Below are positions 18,371-25,892 of a stretch of 64,000 bases of DNA, one piece after another. This stretch comes from Pseudoalteromonas luteoviolacea (GTDB taxonomy: Bacteria; Pseudomonadota; Gammaproteobacteria; Enterobacterales; Alteromonadaceae), in assembly GCF_018100925.1 (NCBI RefSeq), contig NZ_JAGJEH010000002.1, positions 372,001 through 436,000 of the forward strand, given 5' to 3'. The translations under genes and the position numbers were made by a program. Under the pieces are notes generated by a model, which ran no database searches, had not been told where the DNA came from, and saw only the letters and a program-made list of their open reading frames with translations. The first letter of the stretch is position 1; every line of letters starts with the position of its first letter.

Positions 18371-18394
18371 TTTGATTTATTTGATTAAATCAAA
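18371..18394. promoter_or_regulatory. Inverted repeat upstream of the small membrane protein gene
   Basis: TTTGATTTA and TAAATCAAA form perfect 9-bp arms around six bases, 22 bases before the start codon. The size and position suit a dimeric regulator operator; the regulator is unknown. Confidence 0.45.
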
Positions 18395-18525
18395 AAATAT
18401 ACAGGGTTAGTAGTTTTATCAATCAGGAAGGGCTGTTTTATTCACCAGATTCTTATTTTTCTTGAGTAATTGTGCGCTTTATACGGCGTTATATTGGTGC
18501 ATTCTTGGGTTTATGGAGTCAGTTA

Positions 18526-18560
18526 ATAAGCCGCAAGTTAAAACTTTAGTTGCGGCTTAT
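18526..18560 (-). terminator. Hairpin at the end of the secreted-protein array
   Basis: ATAAGCCGCAA and TTGCGGCTTAT form a perfect 11-bp stem around 13 bases, 13 bases past the stop of the last array gene. The T-tract is poor on both strands. Confidence 0.6.
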
Positions 18561-18573
18561 CTTACAAATAGCT

Positions 18574-18849
18574 TTAAATTTTTTGACGACAAACCCCGTG
18601 TATTCTTCTATCCCAAAAACCGATCACAGGATAATAACCAGTTGCTCTAGCCCACCGAGCCGCGCTTGCTGTTATCAAACCATTTTGCTGCGCATAATTT
18701 ATTGCTAGCAAGTAGTTCGGATAGTCTACTACACAGCGCCCTGTCTCTGTATACGCACGATGTTGGTACTCGGCTAAGTCCATTACTGCCAGTGAGTTAA
18801 ATGACAATAAAGTGAGGCTGACTGCACATAGTACTTTTTTACTTATCAT
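18574..18849 (-). CDS. Array member 13: secreted GLIT/YYPVID-family protein
   Basis: Last gene of a 13-gene tandem array of one unrecognised family. The 91-residue product has a signal peptide (about residues 1-21, ending SLA), the N-terminal mature motif VMDLAEYQHRA, a first cysteine in TGRC, the core GLITASAARWARATGYYPVI and a second cysteine in HGVC. This is a divergent copy: the usual Asp after YYPVI is Gly. The mature protein of about 70 residues is probably held by one disulfide. Function unknown; export is inferred from the signal peptide. Confidence 0.8.
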   Translation of the reverse strand: MISKKVLCAVSLTLLSFNSLAVMDLAEYQHRAYTETGRCVVDYPNYLLAINYAQQNGLITASAARWARATGYYPVIGFWDRRIHGVCRQKI

Positions 18850-18889
18850 GATGGTGTCCTTATTCGTTTTGAGTTGTCAATTAGCTGGG

Positions 18890-19234
18890 TTAGGCCTTGC
18901 AAATACCCGAAATGATAAATACAAAGGCGTCAATCACAGGATAGTATCCGTTACTTGAGCCCCATTGCGCCGCGGCATCCGTGATGAGACCTCTGTCACG
19001 GGCAAAATTATTGCGGAATATGACCTCTGAAGGTCCAACAGGTGCGCCCGGTCTTCGCAGTTTACATTTTATAGCGTGAATTGAACTCGCATGCGCGATG
19101 TATTCATCCAATGTCATGGGAGTGGCAGAGGTAGCTGCTGGCATTGCGATGTATTCATCCAATGTCATGGGGGTGGTAGAAGCAGCCGCAGGCATCGCGA
19201 GTGATGCCACAAATAAAAGTGTTTTAAAGTACAT
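18890..19234 (-). CDS. Array member 12: secreted family protein with internal 17-residue duplication
   Basis: Member of the tandem family, 114 residues. Residues 14-30 and 31-47 are near-identical copies that contain the end of the signal peptide and the first mature segment (MTLDEYIA), so two possible signal-peptidase sites exist. The rest follows the family: cysteine at IKCKLRR, core GLITDAAAQWG then NGYYPVID, and last cysteine in SGICKA. AAGGAAATTCAA precedes the ATG, just past the stop of member 11. It is the longest intact copy. Confidence 0.78.
   Translation of the reverse strand: MYFKTLLFVASLAMPAAASTTPMTLDEYIAMPAATSATPMTLDEYIAHASSIHAIKCKLRRPGAPVGPSEVIFRNNFARDRGLITDAAAQWGSSNGYYPVIDAFVFIISGICKA
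19094..19195. repeat. 51-bp direct tandem duplication within array member 12
   Basis: Two copies of 51 bp (19094-19144 and 19145-19195) differ at a few positions and encode the duplicated 17 residues. The unit is a multiple of three, so the frame is kept. Confidence 0.9.
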
Positions 19235-19244
19235 TTGAATTTCC

Positions 19245-19559
19245 TTATTGAATTAACTTATTTTTTGAGAATGATTTGTATGTGCTAATTTTGTTTGTAT
19301 ACGAGTCAAGATTAATACTGAAAATGGCTGAAATTTGACCGGAAAAATAATCAATAACGGGGTAATAACCAAATGCTTTGCCCCAATATGATGCTCTTTC
19401 AGTGATCAAACCTTGCTGATATGCGTAATCGATATAAAACTTGACCCGCTCATGGCTTGGTGGTCTAGCGTAACAGCGAACCATACTATCTTGTTCGGCT
19501 CTTGCTCGATATTGTTCAAATGTCATTGCGGCAAGCACGCCACTTGATAACAAAGACAA
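19245..19559 (-). pseudogene. Array member 11: degenerate secreted family copy lacking ATG and last cysteine
   Basis: The core is intact (first cysteine in VRCYARPP, GLITERASYWGKAFGYYPVID), but both ends are damaged. Upstream, the signal-peptide coding (L-K-L-F-A-S-V-G-L-L-S-L-L-S) begins immediately after, and in frame with, the TAA of member 10, with no ATG and no ribosome site; only an internal TTG at 19559 could start it. At the 3' end the family's AIC is AIF (TGC to TTC) and the normal stop is lost, adding about 20 residues of tail. A deletion that removed the spacer and start codon best explains this. It might still be made by reinitiation from TTG. Confidence 0.65.
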
Positions 19560-19586
19560 TAACCCAACAGAGGCGAATAGTTTTAA

Positions 19587-19904
19587 TTAAATCGGTTTTG
19601 AGTGCGAGATATAACATATCAGGTGAATTCTATCTCGAGAGAAGAAATCGACTATTGGATAGAATCCATTTCTTATACCCCATTGAGAAGATTGCTCAGT
19701 GATTAGCCCTTGGTCACGAGCAAACTCATTACGCAATCTAATCTCTTCTATTTTTCGGGGTCTCATATAGCGAGCCTCCCAACATTGGTATCTTTCTTCA
19801 TATGAAGTTGCCCGCTCGATATATTCATCTAGCGACAATGCAGCAGCTGATTCAAATGTAAACAAAGAGAGTGCTCCTGCTAATGCGAGCGTCTTAAAAG
19901 TCAT
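19587..19904 (-). CDS. Array member 10: secreted family protein
   Basis: A 105-residue member. Signal peptide to about residue 22 (FESAAA), mature start LSLDEYIERA, first cysteine in YQCWEARY, core GLITEQSSQWG and NGFYPIVDFF, and last cysteine in HLICY. The C-terminus is extended (YISHSKPI) and ends exactly where member 11's coding begins, so its original end may have been lost in the same deletion. AAGGATTTATT precedes the ATG. Confidence 0.77.
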   Translation of the reverse strand: MTFKTLALAGALSLFTFESAAALSLDEYIERATSYEERYQCWEARYMRPRKIEEIRLRNEFARDQGLITEQSSQWGIRNGFYPIVDFFSRDRIHLICYISHSKPI

Positions 19905-20015
19905 AATAAATCCTTTATATTGTGTAGTGTATTTAACTTGTTATGGGATCCAAATTTAAATAGTAAGTGTTTAATTCCGCTTCAATTAGAATGCTATTGT
20001 CATGTAGCCTTGCTG

Positions 20016-20309
20016 CTAAGGTTTGCCAGCAGAGCAAACTGCGCGGACGTCTTGCCAAAACATATCGATGATAGGGTAAAAACCATTGGCCCTTCCCCAA
20101 TTGGCGGCACGTGTTGTAATAAGCCCTCGATACAGTGCTTCATCAATATATTGCTGCCAATTTGAGGGGGCTGGGAAGGTATTGCAGCGCGAGTGAGGCT
20201 GACTGCCTATAATGGCACGATACTGATATTCAGATATGTTCATTGATGCAAATGATTCAAATGAAAGTATAGAAAACACACTTGCAAAGGTGAGCTGTTT
20301 GATGTTCAT
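20016..20309 (-). CDS. Array member 9: secreted family protein
   Basis: The 97-residue product begins MNIKQLTFASVFSILSF; the ATG at 20309 with TAAGGAAATCACT before it is preferred over an upstream in-frame ATG inside the preceding spacer. Signal peptide to about residue 22, then MNISEYQYRA, first cysteine in SRCNTFPAP, core GLITTRAANWGRANGFYPIID and last cysteine in RAVCSAG. Among the members it has the longest loop before the first cysteine. Confidence 0.8.
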   Translation of the reverse strand: MNIKQLTFASVFSILSFESFASMNISEYQYRAIIGSQPHSRCNTFPAPSNWQQYIDEALYRGLITTRAANWGRANGFYPIIDMFWQDVRAVCSAGKP

Positions 20310-20368
20310 AGTGATTTCCTTATGTAGTTTAAGCGATCCAGAATAAATAAAAGCGCTGATATTTTTGA

Positions 20369-20659
20369 TTAGATGCCTCTGCAAATGGCGTTAATTCTGC
20401 CTGAGTTAGGGTCAATTAAAGGGTAGAAGCTGTAAGCCTTGCCCCAATAGGCTGCTCTTTCAGTAATTAAGCCCCTGTTATGTGCATCGTCAATTCGTCT
20501 CGCTAATTCTTGAAATGAAATAGGTCCTGCATAACACGTTCCTGGTGGACCGTTACCTTCAAGGGCAAAGGCGCGATATTGAGCTAACCCCATAGCAGCA
20601 GAAGCATCAAACGAAAGTAATGACAATAGCGCTGAGAAAGCGATAGTTCTATAAATCAA
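20369..20659 (-). CDS. Array member 8: secreted family protein
   Basis: The 96-residue member starts with TTG at 20659, preceded by AGAGGATAGAAA at suitable spacing; no ATG fits. Signal peptide ends near FDASA; mature start AMGLAQYRAFA; first cysteine in GTCYAGP, followed by the basic helix ARRIDDAHNRGLITERAA, then YWGKAYSFYPLID and last cysteine in AICRG. Confidence 0.78.
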   Translation of the reverse strand: MIYRTIAFSALLSLLSFDASAAMGLAQYRAFALEGNGPPGTCYAGPISFQELARRIDDAHNRGLITERAAYWGKAYSFYPLIDPNSGRINAICRGI

Positions 20660-20701
20660 ATTTCTATCCTCTTTTTAGCAATTTACGCTTGAGTCCTGAG
20701 C

Positions 20702-20989
20702 TTAACCACGGCATATTGCCAAAACTGACCGAGTATAAGTGTCCACAACAGGGTAGTAGCTATATGCTTTTGCCCAAAATGAAGCTCGTTGAGTAATAAG
20801 TCCCATCCCAAGTGCGAAATCTATTCGAGCTTTGACTTCAGTGTATGATGTAGGTTTTGAGGTACAGCGACCTGCAGCTTGTGCATCTCTTTGCGCCATA
20901 GCTTCATAGGCAGCCATGCTGATCGCCGCATTAGAGTCAAATGACAGTAAAGCGATAGCGCCTGCAAAGGTAAGTGATTTAAATGACAT
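20702..20989 (-). CDS. Array member 7: secreted family protein
   Basis: The 95-residue product starts at the ATG at 20989 (MSFKSLTFAGAIALLSF), six bases after GGGAG; a longer in-frame start at 21040 lies in the spacer. First cysteine in AAGRCTSKP, core GLITQRASFWAKAYSYYPVVD, last cysteine in AICRG. The Gly of the WGK motif is Ala here. Confidence 0.8.
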   Translation of the reverse strand: MSFKSLTFAGAIALLSFDSNAAISMAAYEAMAQRDAQAAGRCTSKPTSYTEVKARIDFALGMGLITQRASFWAKAYSYYPVVDTYTRSVLAICRG

Positions 20990-21076
20990 GGAACACTCCC
21001 ATTTAAGGTTTGATATTACCGCCTTAGTTTTATTTACCAAGGCGCATTCGATTAGAGGTAAAAATTGACTTCTGCC

Positions 21077-21376
21077 TTATCTACTGCCGCTTCCACTGCA
21101 AACTGCGCCTATAGTAAAGCTAAAAAAATCAATAACAGGGTAGTAGCTATAGGCCTTACCCCAATCCGCCGCTCTTCTGGTAATTAGCCCCCGATTAACT
21201 GCCCAATCAATGCGCCTTACCATTTCATGGTATGGGAGGGGGCTATATACACATCGCCCTGTTATTTCTGAGTCTATCTGAGCGCGACTCTGATAAGCTG
21301 CTAAGTCCATCATTGCGGCAGATTCGAATGACAGCAGGGACAATGCGCCTGCGAATGCAAGAGTTTTTATCATCAT
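21077..21376 (-). CDS. Array member 6: secreted family protein
   Basis: The 99-residue product starts at the first of two ATG codons after TAAGGAAGTTATC. Signal peptide KTLAFAGALSLLSFESAA, mature start MMDLAAYQSRAQID, cysteine in TGRCVYSP, core GLITRRAADWGKAYSYYPVID, last cysteine in GAVCSG. Very close to members 4 and 5, including homologous spacers, so these three arose by recent duplication. Confidence 0.82.
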   Translation of the reverse strand: MMIKTLAFAGALSLLSFESAAMMDLAAYQSRAQIDSEITGRCVYSPLPYHEMVRRIDWAVNRGLITRRAADWGKAYSYYPVIDFFSFTIGAVCSGSGSR

Positions 21377-21464
21377 GATAACTTCCTTATTTATTAACAT
21401 TTAGTAATTGGTGATTTTTTTAAATACTTATATAAGCACTTTTATAGGGCTATTAATTTAAGCC

Positions 21465-21755
21465 TTATCTTCCACTACAAATTGCGCCTATTTTAAAGTT
21501 AAAAATATCTATAACAGGATAATAGCCATACGCTTTGCCCCAATAAGCCGCTCTTTCGGTAATTAGTCCGCGGTTAAATGCCCAATCTATGCGCATTGCC
21601 AATTCTTGGAAAGGGATTGGCTTGTTGTTACATCGCCCTCCAATTCCTGAGTCAATTCGAGCGCGATGTTCATAAGCAGCCAAGTCCATGACTGCGACAG
21701 ATTCGAAGGACAGCAAGGATAATGCTCCTGCAAGTGCCAGTGTTTTTACCATCAT
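21465..21755 (-). CDS. Array member 5: secreted family protein
   Basis: A 96-residue product and one of the closest to the family consensus: signal peptide KTLALAGALSLLSFESVA, mature VMDLAAYEHRARIDSG, cysteine in GRCNNKP, then RIDWAFNRGLITERAA, YWGKAYGYYPVID and AICSGR. TAAGGAAATTATC precedes the double ATG. The last cysteine is three residues from the end. Confidence 0.84.
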   Translation of the reverse strand: MMVKTLALAGALSLLSFESVAVMDLAAYEHRARIDSGIGGRCNNKPIPFQELAMRIDWAFNRGLITERAAYWGKAYGYYPVIDIFNFKIGAICSGR

Positions 21756-21845
21756 GATAATTTCCTTATTTTTGGCTTTTAGTGCTGACCGATTAACTTT
21801 CAGGTACTTATGTGTGCACGTTTATAGGGGTCATTGATTTTGGCT

Positions 21846-22136
21846 TTATACACCTTTACAAATAGCCACTACAGTTCGGTCAAAAAAATCAACAACGGGA
21901 TAGTAGCCATAGGCCTTACCCCAATAAGCAGCTCTTTCGGTAATTAGCCCCTGATGAAATGCCCAATCAATGCGCATAATAAATTCTTGATAAGAGATAG
22001 GGCGAGTTGAACACCGACTAGCCAAATCAGAGTCAATACGGGCGCGATATTCGTAAGTTTCCAAGTCCATTGCTGCGAAAGATTCGAATGACAGCAGGGA
22101 TAATACTCCTGCTAATGCAAGTGTTTTTATCATCAT
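21846..22136 (-). CDS. Array member 4: secreted family protein
   Basis: A 96-residue near-consensus member: signal peptide KTLALAGVLSLLSFESFAA, mature MDLETYEYRARIDSD, first cysteine in ASRCSTRP, core GLITERAAYWGKAYGYYPVVD, last cysteine in AICKGV. The ribosome site is AAGGAATAATAATG. Unlike members 5 and 6, it is preceded by a 343-base spacer containing a long palindrome, so it may have its own promoter. Confidence 0.84.
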   Translation of the reverse strand: MMIKTLALAGVLSLLSFESFAAMDLETYEYRARIDSDLASRCSTRPISYQEFIMRIDWAFHQGLITERAAYWGKAYGYYPVVDFFDRTVVAICKGV

Positions 22137-22479
22137 TATTATTCCTTATCAGATTTAAACGCATTAAAAATACCGCTCTAACAGTGCGAAGGTTATGCAT
22201 TTGGTTATCAATATGTGTTCGAATACAAATTAACTCTATTCGGCATAGCGGCGGAATATCCCGATCAAAAGCAGCTCGATTTAGGTGCATCGACACACAT
22301 ATGGTGGCAGATTCAATTAAGCTAAATACGCAAGGAAAAAAGTGAAAACACCCACAAAATGGTTTTTTTCATTGTCTTTCCTATTTGACATTAGTTTATC
22401 GAGCATATGCAGCACGTCGCGACATGCTGCATAAATTCAGTTAAATACAGGATCGTTTTCTCAATATCATGTTGTTGAA
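22137..22479. other. Long spacer inside the array
   Basis: Spacers elsewhere in the array are 11-125 bases; this one is 343 bases. No decayed family copy could be read in either direction. It holds a 28-bp near-palindrome and is the best place for an internal promoter driving members 4 onward. Confidence 0.5.
22406..22433. promoter_or_regulatory. 28-bp near-perfect palindrome in the array spacer
   Basis: TATGCAGCA and TGCTGCATA arms flank GTCGCGAC, itself a palindrome; only one base pair (C opposite A) breaks the symmetry. There is no T-tract, so an operator or cruciform fits better than a terminator. It lies 46 bases past member 3 and 270 bases before member 4. Confidence 0.6.
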
Positions 22480-22773
22480 TTATGCGCCTCTACAAACAGC
22501 AACGACTCGGTCGGCAAAGAAGTCTACTACTGGATAGTAGCCATACGCTTTGCCCCAATAAGACGCTCTTTCTGTAATGAGCCCACGGCTGTAAGCCCAG
22601 TCAATGCGTTGTTTAAGCTCAGTATATGAGATAGGGTATCCTCGGGCACAACGTCCTGAGCTTCCATTGTCCTGATAGGCTCTCATTTCATATTCAGCAA
22701 TATCCATTGCGGCGAACGATTCAAATGAAAGTAGAGAAAGTACGCCAGCGAAAGCGAGGGTTTTAATGGCCAT
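22480..22773 (-). CDS. Array member 3: secreted family protein
   Basis: A 97-residue near-consensus member: signal peptide KTLAFAGVLSLLSFESFAA, mature MDIAEYEMRAYQDNGSSGRC with the first cysteine, then RIDWAYSRGLITERAS, YWGKAYGYYPVVD and last cysteine in AVCRGA. AAGGAAATCATT precedes the ATG. Confidence 0.84.
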   Translation of the reverse strand: MAIKTLAFAGVLSLLSFESFAAMDIAEYEMRAYQDNGSSGRCARGYPISYTELKQRIDWAYSRGLITERASYWGKAYGYYPVVDFFADRVVAVCRGA

Positions 22774-22896
22774 AATGATTTCCTTATATTTTGTAAAAGT
22801 AAATTAATCTTATTAATTGTGTTTATTCGGTATTTAACGCCTAGGCGACAAGTTTCGCCAACCTAAAATCCTGATTGAACAGTTGTCTCCCGACAT

Positions 22897-23199
22897 TTAA
22901 TCCAAAGAAGTAAAGGTCCTAAGATTGACTCGGCATACTCCCACAGCCTTGTATTCGTACATATCTATCACTGGGAAGTAGTAATTACTTTTGGCCTGTC
23001 GAGCGACATCGGGTGTAATAAGCCTGTCAGATACTGCCATTTGCAAATACTCTGAAAATGTCATCGGTACTCTATAGCTATAACAGGCATGGCTCCGTGC
23101 ATTAGGGTGTTGCGCACCTTCTATAAACTCAGGCAAGGTCATCATTGCGTGTGATTGGAAAGACAATATGCTTAAAATAGAGAGAGCTTTAAGATTCAT
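22897..23199 (-). CDS. Array member 2: most divergent secreted family protein
   Basis: A 100-residue product with a short signal peptide (to about residue 18, FQSHA) and mature start MMTLPEFIEGA. The core is changed to RLITPDVARQAKSNYYFPVID, with no WGK and no GLIT glycine, though LIT, PVID and both cysteines (SHACYS and GVCRV) are kept. The C-terminus has an extra RTFTSLD tail. It may be an older or functionally different copy. Confidence 0.76.
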   Translation of the reverse strand: MNLKALSILSILSFQSHAMMTLPEFIEGAQHPNARSHACYSYRVPMTFSEYLQMAVSDRLITPDVARQAKSNYYFPVIDMYEYKAVGVCRVNLRTFTSLD

Positions 23200-23250
23200 T
23201 TTATATCCTTATTAAATATTTCATAAATTCTAATAAAACTATTTATGTTT

Positions 23251-23562
23251 TTAGTATTGTTGTAGCTTTGGCCTAGCACCAAAGCTACACACTGCGACTA
23301 TCGTGTAATCAAATACATCAATGACTGGGTAGAAACCAGCTATACGGCCCCATGATGCAGCGCTAGAAGTAATAAGTCCGTGGCTCTGCGCGAAGTCTAT
23401 ACGGTGGTAATAATCGATAATATGAGGTGGGTTTACACAGCGTCCAGGAGTCTGCCGATCGATTAGAGCCTGTCTTTTGTAGCTTTGCAAGTCCATTGTT
23501 GCATATGAATCGAATGAAATAATACCAAGCAAGAATATGAAAAAAGAGGGCTTTATCATCAT
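23251..23562 (-). CDS. Array member 1: secreted family protein, first gene
   Basis: The 103-residue product of the first gene in transcription order. Signal peptide PSFFIFLLGIISFDSYA, mature TMDLQSYKRQALIDR, first cysteine in GRCVNPP, core GLITSSAASWGRIAGFYPVID, last cysteine in AVCSFG, plus a C-terminal tail ARPKLQQY. TAAGGAAATATATATG gives the ribosome site. Upstream is a long AT-rich region likely to hold the array promoter. Confidence 0.8.
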   Translation of the reverse strand: MMIKPSFFIFLLGIISFDSYATMDLQSYKRQALIDRQTPGRCVNPPHIIDYYHRIDFAQSHGLITSSAASWGRIAGFYPVIDVFDYTIVAVCSFGARPKLQQY

Positions 23563-23951
23563 ATATATTTCCTTATATAAATTAATTTAATTTGAAATTT
23601 CAGTATATTTATTTTTTGTATATTGCAATTTTTATTTAGTTTTGATCTGCGCATAGGTGCAAATACTATAATAGTAAAATTAAATGATGCTTCTACCGGT
23701 TACAATTTGTTATATGTTTTAACATTGATTTAATTTGTGATCAATAAGTAATCAGTTTTGGCTTTTGATTTTTACTCTTTAATCATAATTATTAAAGAGT
23801 TAGGTTTAAATCTATATGATGGAACGGAACTGAATATATAGATTATTATCTTTAATGTGGCGTTGAAATAGACTGGCTAAATTACAGTGTTTTTGTTTTT
23901 TAAATATTGTGGAACTTTGCATGTTGCGGTTGGTTGAATTTTACCTAATTT
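23563..23951. other. AT-rich region upstream of the array, probable promoter
   Basis: No gene. On the minus strand TTGCAA (23628-23623) and TATACT (23607-23602) could act as -35 and -10 boxes, but the 15-base spacing is short and in such AT-rich sequence the match is weak. Confidence 0.35.
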
Positions 23952-23987
23952 TCATGCTGTGGTGAGCTAGTACTCACCACAGCATGA
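23952..23987 (-). terminator. Strong 15-bp hairpin after the DUF819 gene
   Basis: TCATGCTGTGGTGAG and CTCACCACAGCATGA pair perfectly over 15 bp around a six-base loop (CTAGTA). It ends six bases before the stop codon of the minus-strand gene. Its T-tract is poor, so mRNA 3'-end protection or termination are both possible. Confidence 0.7.
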
Positions 23988-23993
23988 GAATAA

Positions 23994-25157
23994 TTACATG
24001 GCCTGTAGCAGTAAGGCAACGCCTATGCCTGCCCCTGTGCCAATGATGACGCCCATCAGCGCCATGAGTATTGCAACCGGTACTAGGGTTTGGCTATATG
24101 CTGCAGCAAGAACGGGTGAAGACGCAACGCCACCGATGTTTGCGAGTGATGCGATACCACAGGTAAATAGATCAAGTTTAAATATTTTGGCAATGGTCGT
24201 GAGGATCACTCCGTGAATAAGTAGGATGACAAAGCCAGCTAAGATGTATGCCGGTGCTTGAGTTAACTCTGCAAAGTTTGCGTTGGCCGCAATTAAGCCA
24301 ACAAGTGTATATAGCAAGACATTTGAAAGCTGAGGAGAGCCAGGAATTTTTCCAAGAGGCGTCATAGCGCAAATGACACCAGCTAAGGTCACTAACATAA
24401 TACTCCATGTTGTGCTCGTGAGCACTGCGTTATGTGGTAATAAACCTGATACGTAGATGGCCAGTGCAGACAAACCTAATGCACAGCCGAGCAGTAGCAT
24501 CATATCTGGAAAAGTAGTTTCTTTTCTAATCTTATCATTAGACAAGGTGAGCTTGTGTTGCAGTTCATTAAGCGTACTGGTATCAGCTTTTGTCCAAGCA
24601 TTAAATTTATGTGCAAAAGGCACCAATGCCAGTAAAAACATGATCCACATTGCGTAATCTATCGAGTCGATCAATAGGGTATATCCCATTCCGGCATCAT
24701 TCAGCCCCAAAGATTGCTGTACAGCAACCATATTTTGAGTTCCGCCTATCCAGCTGCCTGCCAGAGCGCCGAAAGTAAGCGCGGCATTGTCACTTAAATA
24801 GCTTTGGAATAGTGCAAAAGAAATAATGAAACCAAGTACAATGCTTAAAGTTGCAGCAAAGAAAGTACCCAATAGTTTAGGACCAAGTTTAACAATGTCG
24901 CGTAGGTCAGCCCTCAATAGCATTAAGAAAATCATTGCTGGCAATATAGCGGTTTTTACTTCTCCACGGGCTTGCTTGACTGAGTCTGTCATTTCCCATA
25001 CGCCCAGCGTTGACATCACCATCGCTGAAAAGTAGATGATAATGACAGCTGGAACATATTTGAAAAAAGGCCCACTTTTATATTTGTCCTCATACCAAAT
25101 CACAATACTCGACACAAACATTAAGAATGCGATGAACGAAAAACCATCTTGGATCAT
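23994..25157 (-). CDS. DUF819-family integral membrane protein
   Basis: A 387-residue protein with about ten transmembrane segments. TAILPAMIFLMLLRADLRDI and GSWIGGTQNMVAVQQSLG, plus the later ASLANIGGVASSPVLAA, are the conserved blocks of DUF819 (YjcL-like). The two half-repeats with Gly-rich broken helices resemble transporters of the sodium-symporter type, so a carrier is suspected, but no substrate is known. It is divergent from an XRE regulator gene 270 bases away. Start ATG at 25157 (MIQDGFSF). Confidence 0.9.
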   Translation of the reverse strand: MIQDGFSFIAFLMFVSSIVIWYEDKYKSGPFFKYVPAVIIIYFSAMVMSTLGVWEMTDSVKQARGEVKTAILPAMIFLMLLRADLRDIVKLGPKLLGTFFAATLSIVLGFIISFALFQSYLSDNAALTFGALAGSWIGGTQNMVAVQQSLGLNDAGMGYTLLIDSIDYAMWIMFLLALVPFAHKFNAWTKADTSTLNELQHKLTLSNDKIRKETTFPDMMLLLGCALGLSALAIYVSGLLPHNAVLTSTTWSIMLVTLAGVICAMTPLGKIPGSPQLSNVLLYTLVGLIAANANFAELTQAPAYILAGFVILLIHGVILTTIAKIFKLDLFTCGIASLANIGGVASSPVLAAAYSQTLVPVAILMALMGVIIGTGAGIGVALLLQAM

Positions 25158-25427
25158 ATGTCCCTCTATTTTAATTATTATAAATTGGCAGCTATGCTAG
25201 CGGAATTTGATGAGAAAAACGACGGTTAATAATCATGCTGGATCAAGTTTGATGTTTAGCCGCATATGCAAAGCCACTGAAAGGTATGCTATTTATTTTA
25301 AAAATGTGTTTTTTTAACACCTGTCATGTAAGAGTCGGGCTATTGTCGGGTGGTGTCGATACCATTTCGTGACCGACAGATGATAATATCAGTCACTCTC
25401 CAAGATGAGTAAGCAAGAGGTAAAACC

Positions 25428-25892
25428 GTGGTTCTAAAACAACTTAGATTAAGTCGCAGCCTTTCCCAGGAGCAATTAGCTCAAATGTCAGGTTTGAGTG
25501 TTCGTACTATTCAGCGAATTGAGGCTGGTGGAAACGCGAGTTTGGAATCGCAGAAATGCCTTGCTGCTGCACTCAATGTCAGTATCGAAATATTGAATCA
25601 GGAGGAAATGACAATGAATAGACGTTCGGAAAATTGGCAAGGTCTGCCAATTATTTTAAAAATTTGGTTCGCGCTCAACTTTTTACAGCTTAGACCAAAG
25701 CGAGAAACAGCAAAACGTATCATGTGGTTAGGGCATATGTCAGGTTTTATATTCTGTTGTATGGGGCTTGTGAGTGAAGCTGCATTGGTAGGTGGCTTGC
25801 TTATGTTAATGACAGCTTACTTGTTTGCTTTGTTAAAGTGGCAAGGGGACAAATACGATATTTGGGATGAACCTAAAGTAACAGAGCACTGA
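25428..25892 (+). CDS. XRE-family helix-turn-helix regulator with C-terminal membrane domain
   Basis: The 154-residue protein has a Cro/C1-type helix-turn-helix at about residues 4-55 (RLSRSLSQEQLAQMSGLSVR, then TIQRIEAGGNASLESQKCLA) and two hydrophobic segments at about 101-119 and 120-138. A linker with MTMNRRSENWQGLP joins the parts. It would be a membrane-bound DNA-binding protein that reports on the membrane or on a partner. The start is GTG at 25428 after AAGAGG. It faces the DUF819 gene, but no target is shown. Confidence 0.83.
   Translation: MVLKQLRLSRSLSQEQLAQMSGLSVRTIQRIEAGGNASLESQKCLAAALNVSIEILNQEEMTMNRRSENWQGLPIILKIWFALNFLQLRPKRETAKRIMWLGHMSGFIFCCMGLVSEAALVGGLLMLMTAYLFALLKWQGDKYDIWDEPKVTEH

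Noticed and set aside
22070..22345. Plus-strand frame across the array spacer
   Set aside because: It overlaps the start of array member 4 on the other strand and has no ribosome site or family similarity.
18574..23562. Array considered as a prophage or insertion element
   Set aside because: No integrase, transposase, attachment repeats or phage structural genes occur in or beside it; the members are ordinary exported proteins.
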